DNA of 64,000 nt, taken from the NCBI GenBank assembly GCA_001599355.1, contig BCGQ01000001.1, forward strand, positions 2,421,135 to 2,485,134, read 5' to 3'. The translations under genes were made by a program, and so were the position numbers. This DNA comes from Nakazawaea peltata. Lineage: Eukaryota; Ascomycota; Pichiomycetes; Alaninales; Pachysolenaceae. Below are positions 26,914 to 36,047 of this stretch, piece by piece (position 1 is the stretch's first letter; every line of letters starts with the position of its first letter). The notes beneath the pieces are model-generated. The model did not search any database. It saw only the letters and a list, made by a program, of their open reading frames with translations, and was not told where the DNA came from.

Positions 26914-29058
26914 ATGGCGGGTCAACTCGATGTTTTTGCTAGAGTACTACTCTTTGCGGCTCTTTTATTCACATCAGTTTCATTATTGTTGTCTGTTTTG
27001 AAGGATGAACCCGAGGTGACTTCGGCGGCTCAAAATGGTCAATTTGCATCTCCTCAAGTCGTTGGGCTATCAAGAGTTGCTCCTGATGATGAGCGCGCTG
27101 CTGAATTGAAGCAATTGGGTCTCACTCCACAGGACTCCGTGATACTTGAATTCTCGGACAAGAAAAGCAAAGTTTTACATGGGCGCTTCTTGCATTTAAC
27201 CGACTTCCACCCAGATGAATTCTACAAAACTGGTTCCAACATTGACAATGCTTGCCATTCAGGGAAACCGAAGAAAAACAAGGACAAGGCATCGAAATAT
27301 GGAGATGCTGTAAAAGGTTGTGATAGTCCAGTACCGTTGGTTGATGAGACTCTCAAATGGATTTCCGAAAATTTGAAGGATAAAATCGATTTTGTTATTT
27401 GGACTGGTGATAATATTAGACATGATAATGATAGAAAATACCCACGTTTGGAGACTGATATCTTCGATATGAACCAAAGAATGTCCGAAAAGATGTATGA
27501 CACCTTCATTGACGACGATGGGACTGAGAGAATCAAAATCATTCCAAGTTTAGGTAACAATGATGTTTATCCTCATAACTTATTTGCACCAGGTCCAACT
27601 TTACAAACTAGAGAGTTGTATCAAATTTGGAAGAATTTTGTTCCAAGTGAACAATTGCATGTCTTTGCTAGAGGGGCTTACTTCTTCCAAGAAGTTATTC
27701 CTGGTAAATTGGCCGTCTTGTCCATTAATACTTTGTATCTCTTCAGATCCAACCCATTAGTAGACAATTGTGATCGTAAGAAGGAGCCAGGATATAAATT
27801 ATTCCAATGGTTGGGTGTGGTATTGAAGGAATTAAGACATAGAGGAATGAAAGTATGGCTTTCTGGTCATGTTCCTCCAACTCCAAAGACCTATGATACC
27901 ACTTGTATGAGGAAGCATATCTTATGGGTGTATGAATATAGAGATATCATTATTGGGTCACTTTTTGGTCATATGAACATTGATCATTTCGTTCCTTTGG
28001 ACTCTAGGAAACTGTACAGATCATTGAATAAGAGTTTGTTAGGACTTGGATTACCTGAAAACTTCCTTGAATATCAAGAACTCGAAGATTTTGAGGCCAA
28101 CATCGAGGAAGATGAATTGGATCTGTTCTTAGAAGATTTCGAAGATTTGGAAGAATTGAATAGTTATTTAGATGTGATTGCTGATGATGAAATCTTTGGA
28201 TCTGAGCCTCATATTTTAGGTGGTGCTCCATATAATAAGGTAAGCTACATGGAATCTATTAGAGACTCATTGTATTCTAGAGTCAAAGGAAGAAAGAATA
28301 GAGGTGAAGCTTCAGAAAGGTATTCAATTGCTCATATTTCTGCAAGTATTGTGCCAACATTCAATCCAGGATTTAGAGTATGGGAATATAATATCAGTGG
28401 TATCACCGAAGAACTGTTTGGTGAGTATAATACCAAGGCAACCCTGTTCAAACCATGGTCACAATTTTTCGACGAATTAGAAGAAGAAATATGGCTCAAT
28501 GATGATGAGGATGACGATTATATTTTCTCTCAAAAAGATGAATTTGATTTCGAAGATTATAATACTACTGCAATTGTACCACAAGATGAATTAGTTGAAA
28601 TTTTCAAGAAGGATAAGACGATCCCACCTAAGATGCCTCTGGATCTGCCTCTTGGCCCAGCATATACTCCTCAGACATTCTCGCCAGCCAGATATACTCA
28701 GTATTATTTGGATTTAGCTGCGATGTCTGAGGATCCAGACAAGAAATTCAAATTTGAGGTTGAATATTCCACCGATGATGATGAATATAAAATGCCAAAT
28801 TTGTTAGTAGACGAATGGGTAAAACTTGCTAGGAAATTGGGAGCACCCGTTAAAGAAGAACGTCGTGAGAAGCAGAAGAAACCAAAGAGCAACTCTGGAG
28901 GGAAGGGGAAGAAGAAGAACAAAAAGTCTAAGAAGGGCAAATCCAAAGATATAGAACTTGACCTGAAAAAGGTGTCCAAACTGGAAAAGTTATGGCGAGT
29001 ATTTATCAAGAGATCTTTTATTCATACGGGTTATGAAGATATGGATGAATATAATTAG
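26914..29058 (+). CDS. PPN1: Vacuolar endopolyphosphatase PPN1
   Basis: Cleaves long-chain inorganic polyphosphate in the vacuole. Type II membrane protein of 714 residues: short cytosolic end, one anchor (about 9-27, VLLFAALLFTSVSLLLSVL), then a calcineurin-like metallophosphoesterase domain with metal ligands in LTDFHPDEFY, WTGDNIRHDND, SLGNNDVYPHN, LSGHVPPT and GHMNIDHF. Acidic insertions follow (about 385-430 and 530-560), then PLGPAYTPQTFSPARYTQYY, a family signature. The C-terminal region is very Lys-rich (GKGKKKNKKSKKGKSK) and ends in a short conserved helix. Its last 40 codons and the 3' flank are tandemly duplicated downstream. Confidence 0.95.
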   Translation: MAGQLDVFARVLLFAALLFTSVSLLLSVLKDEPEVTSAAQNGQFASPQVVGLSRVAPDDERAAELKQLGLTPQDSVILEFSDKKSKVLHGRFLHLTDFHPDEFYKTGSNIDNACHSGKPKKNKDKASKYGDAVKGCDSPVPLVDETLKWISENLKDKIDFVIWTGDNIRHDNDRKYPRLETDIFDMNQRMSEKMYDTFIDDDGTERIKIIPSLGNNDVYPHNLFAPGPTLQTRELYQIWKNFVPSEQLHVFARGAYFFQEVIPGKLAVLSINTLYLFRSNPLVDNCDRKKEPGYKLFQWLGVVLKELRHRGMKVWLSGHVPPTPKTYDTTCMRKHILWVYEYRDIIIGSLFGHMNIDHFVPLDSRKLYRSLNKSLLGLGLPENFLEYQELEDFEANIEEDELDLFLEDFEDLEELNSYLDVIADDEIFGSEPHILGGAPYNKVSYMESIRDSLYSRVKGRKNRGEASERYSIAHISASIVPTFNPGFRVWEYNISGITEELFGEYNTKATLFKPWSQFFDELEEEIWLNDDEDDDYIFSQKDEFDFEDYNTTAIVPQDELVEIFKKDKTIPPKMPLDLPLGPAYTPQTFSPARYTQYYLDLAAMSEDPDKKFKFEVEYSTDDDEYKMPNLLVDEWVKLARKLGAPVKEERREKQKKPKSNSGGKGKKKNKKSKKGKSKDIELDLKKVSKLEKLWRVFIKRSFIHTGYEDMDEYN

Positions 29059-29426
29059 ACATTAATAAAGGCATGTATGAATAATTGGTAAGATGTAGGA
29101 AGGTCTATTATTTTATATAGTTTTCCGAGGGTAATCCGGGGTACAATCCGGGGTAATTTGGGGATACTCCGAGGGTACTCCGAAATCCAAAGATATAGAA
29201 CTTGACCTGAAAAAGGTGTCCAAACTGGAAAAGTTATGGCGAGTATTTATCAAGAGATCTTTTATTCATACGGGTTATGAAGATATGGATGAATATAATT
29301 AGACATTAATAAAGGCATGTATGAATAATTGGTAAGATGTAGGAAGGTCTATTATTTTATATAGTTTTCCGAGGGTAATCCGGGGTACAATCCGGGGTAA
29401 TTTGGGGATACTCCGAGGGTACTCCG
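28939..29426 (+). repeat. Perfect 244-bp tandem duplication at PPN1 3' end
   Basis: Copy 1 is 28939-29182 and copy 2 is 29183-29426, identical at every base I compared. Each contains the last 40 codons of PPN1, the stop, and about 124 bases of 3' flank. Copy 1 belongs to the real gene. The junction falls in short GGGTACTCCGA repeats, which continue after copy 2 (29415-29450), so slippage or unequal exchange between them is the likely origin. Lack of differences implies it is recent. Confidence 0.95.
29183..29302 (+). pseudogene. Duplicated 3' fragment of PPN1
   Basis: Copy of the last 40 codons (starting KSKDIELDLKKVSK in the protein) with no start codon or promoter of its own. It lies beyond the PPN1 stop, so it is probably 3' UTR or untranscribed. 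Confidence 0.9.
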
Positions 29427-29458
29427 AGGGTACTCCGAGGGTACTCCCAGGGTAATCC
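29380..29458 (+). repeat. GAGGGTACTCC minisatellite
   Basis: About four to five units of GAGGGTACTCC with degenerate GGGTAATCC variants, including TCCGGGGTACAATCCGGGG. A shorter version ends copy 1 (29125-29182). It lies between PPN1 and DER1. Confidence 0.8.
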
Positions 29459-29490
29459 AAGTAATTCAGTAATTCATAGTGAATAAACAT

Positions 29491-30252
29491 TCACCGACGG
29501 CGTATCCCCTGAAATTCACCATCTCTTTCAATTTCATTATCGTTATCATTATCACCATCATCCACATTTGTGTCGATATTGGCATCTGGGTCATTGGGTG
29601 GAATCAGAACCTGCTCCTGCTTTTGAAACCAATACCATATTGGCTGAACAGGATTCATACCATCATGCAACTTTGGGAATGTGTCATTGAGATAATTGTA
29701 TATATGACCAACGATAATCCCCACCATATATCTATTAAAAACTTCAATCTTTCCTTCATCTTTGAAAAATGACCCCAATGCAAGATAAAAGAATGGCAAA
29801 TATACCAGTTTCATTCGTATAATACCCAAAAATGATACATGTAACTCTGAGTTATGTCTTGACCACAAAAATAGCAACACATCATTCAAATAAGTTCCCA
29901 ATAAGTATAAGTTGGAAACATAAGATGAATATATGACAATCATGGAACATACTATAAATAAGAACCATACAAAGTCCCTCTTTTTGGAGAACTGTTCTTC
30001 AACAAAACGTGAATGACGTACTATGAAGTATAATGTAAGGAATAAATCCATCGATAGACTTCCAAAATATAAGAATGATGTAATTAACCGATGATATTGA
30101 TGCTTATTAAATACTGAATCGTATGAGTAAAAGAGGTCCCAATTTCTTAGGAGACCGGCATGTTCCAAACCACTTAACACTACTATGGATATTGACCAAG
30201 CACGTGTTACGGGTGGGATATCCATGATCCATTCCATCGGTATGTGTTCCAT
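29491..30252 (-). CDS. DER1: Derlin, ERAD membrane protein DER1-like
   Basis: ER membrane rhomboid pseudoprotease of the Hrd1 retrotranslocation complex, acting on misfolded lumenal proteins. The ATG at 30252 gives MEHIPMEWIMDIPPVTRAWS, the usual derlin start (IPPVTR); an upstream extension rests on GTG. About six membrane segments can be placed over residues 20-195. The loop HRLITSFLYFG stands where derlins have WR-x-x-TSF, so the Trp of the WR motif is replaced by His. At 253 residues it is between Der1 (211) and Dfm1 (341). The tail is acidic (DTNVDDGDNDNDNE) and I see no SHP box for Cdc48, which favours Der1 over Dfm1. Confidence 0.85.
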   Translation of the reverse strand: MEHIPMEWIMDIPPVTRAWSISIVVLSGLEHAGLLRNWDLFYSYDSVFNKHQYHRLITSFLYFGSLSMDLFLTLYFIVRHSRFVEEQFSKKRDFVWFLFIVCSMIVIYSSYVSNLYLLGTYLNDVLLFLWSRHNSELHVSFLGIIRMKLVYLPFFYLALGSFFKDEGKIEVFNRYMVGIIVGHIYNYLNDTFPKLHDGMNPVQPIWYWFQKQEQVLIPPNDPDANIDTNVDDGDNDNDNEIERDGEFQGIRRR

Positions 30253-30556
30253 TTCGTTGTTACTCGTTTGGACCACTAGTAAACTACAGATGACTAAAGC
30301 GCTAAATTGCCTTTGATCTGCTGTTATTTTCTATGTGCAGGCAGGGGCTGGGACAGGGGCTGGCTGAGTGGAAACAGGGGCTGCCAGCTCAGTCAAGGCG
30401 ATGGCGCGCAGTCTTCTCGAGGGCGCCAGGCGATGGCAAGCGAAAATAACAGCGCGTACGAGAAGTAGCTGAAAGGAGAAGAAGAGTGGCCCCTACCACA
30501 ACTACCAGACCTACAACCTCCGAACAAAAGAATCCACACATAACTCACTCACACTA
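30253..30556. promoter_or_regulatory. Divergent DER1/BTS1 promoter region
   Basis: 304 bases with repeated GGGGCTG units (30340-30390: GGCAGGGGCTGGGACAGGGGCTGGCTGAG...ACAGGGGCTG) and GGCGATGGC repeats (30399-30440). GC-rich relative to neighbours. Confidence 0.45.
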
Positions 30557-31483
30557 ATGAATTTGAGCCGAAACCAGATTTGTGACTTGAAATGGTCAGA
30601 ATCAGACGAATCGGCTATCCAAGGCCCCTACTCTTATCTTGAATCACAATCTGGTAAGAAGTTAAGGACGATGCTTATTGAACAATTCAACCAAATACTC
30701 AGAGTACCGGACGAAAAATTAAAGGAAATTGAATCGCTCGTCGATATCCTTCATACTTCATCTTTGCTTGTAGACGATGTGGAAGATTATGCTACATTAC
30801 GCCGTGGTAAACCACTGGCTCATCTCATCTTTGGTGTCCCAACCACGATCAATACGCTGAATTATATGTATTTTGTGGCGATGAGGAAATGTCTTCAATT
30901 GTCATTGAATTCTACAGAGATCTTTTTGGAAGAAATGGTCAATTTGCATAGAGGTCAAGGTGCTGATTTATATTGGAGAGAAAGTCTGCGCTGTCCTACT
31001 GAGGTTGAATATGTTAATATGGTTAAAAATAAGACTGGAGGTCTTTTCAGATTGGCTTTAAGATTACTTCTTGATAATTCTGAGATCGAGATGGATTTGG
31101 TTCCTTTTTCAAATTTACTTGGAATTGTATATCAGATCCGAGATGATCTCTTAAATTTGACTGCATATTCAGATAACAAAGGATTTTGTGAAGATATCAC
31201 AGAGGGGAAGTTTTCATTTCCAATTATTCATGCTATAAGAACATCTGAAACTGATGAGGTTATCAATATTTTAAGATTAAGGACGACAAATGATGATCTC
31301 AAGAAATATTTAGTGGATCTTTTACGAGATCAAACCAAAAGTTTTGAATACTGTGAGAAAACCTTAATAAATTTAATGGAACAAGGTCTTCAAATGCTCG
31401 ATGAGCTTAGTGTTCAGAACCCACAAAGTGATTTTAACAATCTCAAGGCATTATTACGGAATTTATGTTTAATATCAAAATAA
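30557..31483 (+). CDS. BTS1: Geranylgeranyl diphosphate synthase
   Basis: Condenses farnesyl diphosphate with isopentenyl diphosphate to C20 GGPP, the donor for Rab and Rho prenylation. The 308 residues (yeast Bts1: 335) show SGKKLRTMLI, the first Asp-rich motif LLVDDVEDYATLRRG, INLHRGQG-type VNLHRGQGADLYWRE, NMVKNKTGGLFRLALRLL, and a second aspartate site in YQIRDDLLNLTAY. The pair DITEGKFSFPIIHAI is diagnostic. The CTG at 30857-30859 stands at the Ala of the TANYMY motif. It converges with the next gene, 19 bases between stops. Confidence 0.96.
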   Translation: MNLSRNQICDLKWSESDESAIQGPYSYLESQSGKKLRTMLIEQFNQILRVPDEKLKEIESLVDILHTSSLLVDDVEDYATLRRGKPLAHLIFGVPTTINTLNYMYFVAMRKCLQLSLNSTEIFLEEMVNLHRGQGADLYWRESLRCPTEVEYVNMVKNKTGGLFRLALRLLLDNSEIEMDLVPFSNLLGIVYQIRDDLLNLTAYSDNKGFCEDITEGKFSFPIIHAIRTSETDEVINILRLRTTNDDLKKYLVDLLRDQTKSFEYCEKTLINLMEQGLQMLDELSVQNPQSDFNNLKALLRNLCLISK

Positions 31484-31502
31484 AATCATATATATTACAC
31501 CA

Positions 31503-32561
31503 TTAAAACTCCATTTGATCATCATCATCGTAAAAAACCAGGTCATTCTCCAAATGTTCCTCTGACAGATGATAGAAACTACCATAGTCATTAGACATTG
31601 TAACCCCTTCATCCTTTCTTGTTTCATTATCCTTTGCTTGAGAAAACGGTTGATAAAATGATTGGTTCAGAGCATTGAATTCATCTTCTGAAGATCCACT
31701 AACATCTTCAACTCTCAAATCATCTTCTCCATAGTAATCTCCGTAATTATTTTGGATTTTCGAAGGGGTCGAGGTTATTAAATCAGGCTGTCTTGAGGGC
31801 CATTCAATCTTCGTAGAATTCTTCATTTGAGACTCCTGAGTATCATCGTCCATCATCAAATCCTCTCCATCATCATCCAACATTTCAATACGAGATCCTC
31901 CGTCAAGGAATGATCTTCTTCTATTCTGTTGACGATAATACCATATCTGTGCCTTGCTGAAGACGAGGAATGGAGGATTATAATACCTCACTAAGGACCA
32001 ATATTGATCTAAATATGCTTCTTCATACAATTCTTTATCACTAACTTCAATATCTGGCACTCTTAAATCTTCCCCTTCGTCTAGCATTTGGTCCACTTCT
32101 AATTCTGTTTTATCAGTATCTCTAAATAACCTATTGATAGTCAGTTTCTTCCTACTAAACACTTTATCATGTGCCTCTCTTTTCTTGAAATTGAGATATT
32201 TGTCATTGGCATTTTTACCATCATTAAACAACTCATTGATAGGCCTTAAAAACCCAGCAGGTATCACTATTTCTTTCACTGTGCTGTCATCCAAAGACTG
32301 TATTGGCTTAGTCGAACTTATATCATCGGGACTCTCACCTAAGAAATCATCTATTGAATCCACATAAACCGTATTATTATCAGTAACCGGACTCACAACG
32401 GCCTCTGGTGATACGCTTTTACTCCCTTCAAAAATCTTCAAATTCTCAAAATTATCTAAGAGTCGTTTCTTGAAAAAATGGTCCAAGTCCTCATCATCCA
32501 AATGTCTCTTGGATCGTGTAGAGAACGATGACCCTGACTCCATCGTAGTACAGTAACTCAT
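31503..32561 (-). CDS. Unknown acidic protein
   Basis: Not recognised. The ATG at 32561 gives MSYCTTMESGSSFSTRSKRH (352 residues); the second ATG at 32543 is equally possible. A longer frame begins only at TTG. A basic stretch (TRSKRHLDDEDLDHFFKKR) lies near the N-terminus. A central segment (about 180-250) seems folded: EEAYLDQYWSLVRYYNPP followed by FLVFSKAQIWYYRQQNRRRS. The rest is very acidic and low complexity (MLDDDGEDLMMDDD and an Asp-rich end FYDDDDQMEF). A chromatin or transcription role is imaginable from the basic/acidic layout, without firm evidence. Confidence 0.65.
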   Translation of the reverse strand: MSYCTTMESGSSFSTRSKRHLDDEDLDHFFKKRLLDNFENLKIFEGSKSVSPEAVVSPVTDNNTVYVDSIDDFLGESPDDISSTKPIQSLDDSTVKEIVIPAGFLRPINELFNDGKNANDKYLNFKKREAHDKVFSRKKLTINRLFRDTDKTELEVDQMLDEGEDLRVPDIEVSDKELYEEAYLDQYWSLVRYYNPPFLVFSKAQIWYYRQQNRRRSFLDGGSRIEMLDDDGEDLMMDDDTQESQMKNSTKIEWPSRQPDLITSTPSKIQNNYGDYYGEDDLRVEDVSGSSEDEFNALNQSFYQPFSQAKDNETRKDEGVTMSNDYGSFYHLSEEHLENDLVFYDDDDQMEF

Positions 32562-32934
32562 CTCGAGTATGATCTCGATCTCTCGTATCACCACCTTTCT
32601 AATCCCTATCAAGATTATATATCTTATTTCGCTTAGAATTTTCTGGAAATTATCTTCCTTATCCGGAAGGTTCCTAATTAGGAACTCCAAACTGCTCAGG
32701 TAATAATACCCAATAACATTTCCTGTTTAGGAAATGAATAAATACTGCATTTAAATAGGCTGCAGGTCAACCGATCGTTTTTTTTCTTAATTTGGAAGGG
32801 GGTTGGGAGATCTCAGATCAGTTTGGTAAAGGTCATCATTAGAATTGTTTCATAGGGAATTTTTAAAATTAGTATCTATTTCAATAGTTTTGTTGTCAGT
32901 TCAAGAGAGAAGAGAATACAGAAACGTTGTACTA
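32562..32934. promoter_or_regulatory. Divergent intergenic region
   Basis: 373 bases between two divergent genes. AATTAGGAA/TTAGGAAAT repeats (32674-32681 and 32727-32733) and a TTTAAATAGGC stretch near 32751 stand out. No ORF. Confidence 0.4.
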
Positions 32935-35034
32935 ATGGAGTCTGCATCTTCTTTATATAGGAAGTTGGCTCCGTCTATTAAGAGTAAGTCGTCAATTTCG
33001 ATGTCGAGTGAACAGTCCGATTCGATTGTTCCAAGTCAGGGAAACTTCAGGGTAGCTGATCTGGATGACGTAGAGGGCGGTGAATATGAGGAAGGAGATC
33101 AAAGTTTTGAGAAGGTCCCACAGAACACCACTAATATCGTCAAGAGACCTTCAATGTACCACAGTGATCTGAGCTCGAAGACATCTAGAAGACAAAACCT
33201 TTTGAACAAGAGATCAAGTACATTACAAGAAGTTGAAGAGCAAGAGAGTGGTACCCAATCTCCTAAATTCGTAGTCACCAATCCAGATGTTCCAGATAGT
33301 AAAGCATCAAGCGACCACACTAGTGAAGAGGAAGATTTGAATAAGTTTGTCAATTTGATGACTTCTAAGGGATCCAGACTTTCTCCTGAAGAAATCACTC
33401 AGCTTAAGTCTTTGGGTAAAATTCCAAATATTGGGGGTCAAAATAGGGCCTCCGTCTTATCTCAGTACAGTGGTGTTGTTGAAGAGGTGGCTGAGGTACA
33501 ACAGATTATGCCAGACAAGTCATCTTACATTCCTTCATTAGTTGAAGTTGCTTCTACTATTGCTCACAAGAGAGGTGCTTCATCGTCTAATGACAGCAGT
33601 TCCAAAGGTTCGAGATCTATCAACTACAAAAAGACTAGAGGCGCTATTACAGAGCAAGATGATTATGATGATGCTATTTCTATGAAATCTGCAGAATCCA
33701 GACAGAATTTAGGTCCTTTACCAACCACTGCAGCTGCAGCTGCTGTTGCTCCTGATGGAGTTAAGAAGGACACTAGATCTCCAGATATGTCACAAATGAC
33801 TGAGATCGATCCACTGATTCCTCCTAGATCAAGTCGTAGACCAAGAAGTGAAATCCTCTACTCTCCTGAGAAAACTTCTCCTTCTGCTTTAACAGTGAAC
33901 ACGGTAGAAGAAAAGGAAGAAGAGGAACCTGTTGTTTTAGATGTTCAATCGACACCAACAAGAGCCAGTATCAGAAGACAATCTCTTCCTCCACCAAGTT
34001 GTGAGCTGCCAATGACTCCAGAGCAAATCAAAGAGAAGAGAAAGTCGGGAGTATTTTCCCCATCTGTTACAGCTGATTATGCTTCTATCTTAAAGAAGAC
34101 TTCTGTAGCTGTGGCCCCAGAAATTAGAGATAGAAGAAGAATTTCATCTCTGAACAGACCATTGCCTCTGCTTCCAGTAGATGATGAGGAAGATGAAGAT
34201 AGTGGGAAATCGATTGGTGCATCTGCTCTGGCTTTTAAATCAGAAGAGCTCTTGAACAAGGAAGATCCAGCTCATATCAAGAAAGAGAGTATTATTTCTG
34301 AAGAAACTATCGAAGACAAGCCTGAGAAGGCACCATTTAAAGTATCATCTGTTACAGGAATAATCACAGAAGTTCAAAAGGATCAACCTACTTCAATTGT
34401 ACTGCCAGTATCTTCGAACAATTCTAGTGAAAAGAAGATTCAATTTGACGAGCTCCCAGAGGTTTCATCTAGCGGGTCATCGGCAAATAAGAAAGAAAAG
34501 AGAATCAAGAGCTTTTCCGTTAGCAGTTTCAACACAGATAACGCCTCGTTCCACACAGCCGATGACGACGTCGAACCTTATACGATACGCACTAATGATT
34601 TGAGTAAATTTGAAAATGATGAAAATTACGAAGATATTGAAGACGATGACACTTACATGCAAGGGCAACATCATGTTCAATTAATTGAAGGAATTCATAG
34701 AAGTGGTAGTGCAGGAGTTTCTAGACACAAGAAACAACACAAAAAGAAATCTTTGTCGTCAGGGACTATTGGCACAAGTAGCTCCACTTCTACTAAGAAA
34801 TTGAAACCTTTTTCGATCTCTACATTGTCGAAATTATTGGAATCTACAGACGGTGTCATTGTTGGAGAGGAGTTTGATCATTTGGACATTGCTAACGACG
34901 AGAAGAAATATATCGAGAAAATTGTCGATGTTGTTGCTAGGTTGACTTCAGATATGATAGCAGATCCATCTAGACATGATGGTACTATAAACAGGATGAA
35001 ACTGGCTTTGAGAATCTTGGAAGGATTTGATTGA
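32935..35034 (+). CDS. Bud-neck/polarity regulator, NBA1-like
   Basis: A 699-residue, largely disordered Ser/Glu-rich protein. The ATG at 32935 gives MESASSLYRKLAPSIKSKSS; an earlier frame opening is TTG. The middle is full of Ser/Pro phospho-type sites (for example RRQSLPPPS and PMTPEQI). The conserved part is the last 90 residues: LKPFSISTLSKLLESTDGVIV, then GEEFDHLDIANDEKKYIEKI, and RLTSDMIADPSRHDGTINRM. This C-terminal block resembles the Nba1 family, which sits at the bud neck with Nap1 and Nis1 and prevents Cdc42 re-activation at old division sites. The assignment rests on that block, remembered and not searched. Confidence 0.6.
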   Translation: MESASSLYRKLAPSIKSKSSISMSSEQSDSIVPSQGNFRVADLDDVEGGEYEEGDQSFEKVPQNTTNIVKRPSMYHSDLSSKTSRRQNLLNKRSSTLQEVEEQESGTQSPKFVVTNPDVPDSKASSDHTSEEEDLNKFVNLMTSKGSRLSPEEITQLKSLGKIPNIGGQNRASVLSQYSGVVEEVAEVQQIMPDKSSYIPSLVEVASTIAHKRGASSSNDSSSKGSRSINYKKTRGAITEQDDYDDAISMKSAESRQNLGPLPTTAAAAAVAPDGVKKDTRSPDMSQMTEIDPLIPPRSSRRPRSEILYSPEKTSPSALTVNTVEEKEEEEPVVLDVQSTPTRASIRRQSLPPPSCELPMTPEQIKEKRKSGVFSPSVTADYASILKKTSVAVAPEIRDRRRISSLNRPLPLLPVDDEEDEDSGKSIGASALAFKSEELLNKEDPAHIKKESIISEETIEDKPEKAPFKVSSVTGIITEVQKDQPTSIVLPVSSNNSSEKKIQFDELPEVSSSGSSANKKEKRIKSFSVSSFNTDNASFHTADDDVEPYTIRTNDLSKFENDENYEDIEDDDTYMQGQHHVQLIEGIHRSGSAGVSRHKKQHKKKSLSSGTIGTSSSTSTKKLKPFSISTLSKLLESTDGVIVGEEFDHLDIANDEKKYIEKIVDVVARLTSDMIADPSRHDGTINRMKLALRILEGFD

Positions 35035-36047
35035 AGTTGGGTGTTTTGTGATTTTTTTTAGCTAGCCCTCTTGTTGTTTATAATTTTTGAAATATATAAC
35101 TGATTTTTACACTTAACGTAATTGAGCGCATATTGGGGAAGAAACGGTGAGATGACCTATTTGATAAGGAAAAGTATCCTATCAGGGTAGGTGATAGAGA
35201 GCGAAATTATAGAGCGAAATTATAGACGACATTTTTTTTCTTAGTTGATAAAGACGCATGTGGAGATACATCCTTCTAAGTTTACTTTTTGTGCGTTAAA
35301 AGTAGCAATCGATGAGCAGTTGTGGCATTTCGTTTCTTTTCGTAAATATTAGAGGGGTAATAAAATTGGATGAGAAACTAGAGATGATCACGATGAGCAC
35401 AAGAGGAGAAGTTTTATTGTGCACCGTGTATCGGATATAGTTTGATCTGTTCTAGACTTGGACTCATCGCACATAATATTAGATGCGCTTGTGCGGGTGA
35501 GGTAGTCAAACTTTAAATCCACAAAAATAGCCTGATCCAAGCCAAGCTGTAAATTTCGTCATAGCTTTAGCTCCACCACAGCCCTAGGTCTAAGCCTAGA
35601 CATAACCCTAATCCTGTTTTATCATTAGCTGCCTGAAATGTTGTCGCCCCCCACTTAAATTCGTCGTCATACACCCTATCACATTCCTGCACGCCCGCGA
35701 TGAAGGGGGCAAAAAACAAATTTAAGAAAAAAAAGGGTGTGGTTTTTCTATTGTTCTCCTTCTTTTTTCTTTTATCTTACATAATTACGCACATCAAGAA
35801 TATGCTCTCCTCTTTCAAAATTTAAATTACCTGCACAAAGACACTCAAAATCTGAGACGGTACATCATCCATCACAGTCACACGGGGCCCACACAAACAC
35901 TTGATTTTTTTCGTTCCCACCAATATTCTGCATCCGCTATATAAATACGATCCCAGTTTATCTCTGCTTTTAGTGATAAATTGTGCATCAAATTTTTTTT
36001 TGATTCCGGGTCCTGCATCATTATATTTTTCTGCTTTATTAATCGAA
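35035..36047. promoter_or_regulatory. 1.0 kb region upstream of PSP1
   Basis: No ORF with coding character. TATATAAATA at 35938-35947 lies 100 bases before the PSP1 ATG. A direct GAGCGAAATTATAGA repeat is at about 35199-35226. CCCTAGGTCTAAGCCTAGACATAACCCTAATCC near 35583-35614 is locally repetitive. Confidence 0.5.
35938..35947 (+). promoter_or_regulatory. TATA box of PSP1
   Basis: TATATAAATA, 101 bases before the ATG at 36048; supports that ATG over the longer frame. Confidence 0.6.
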
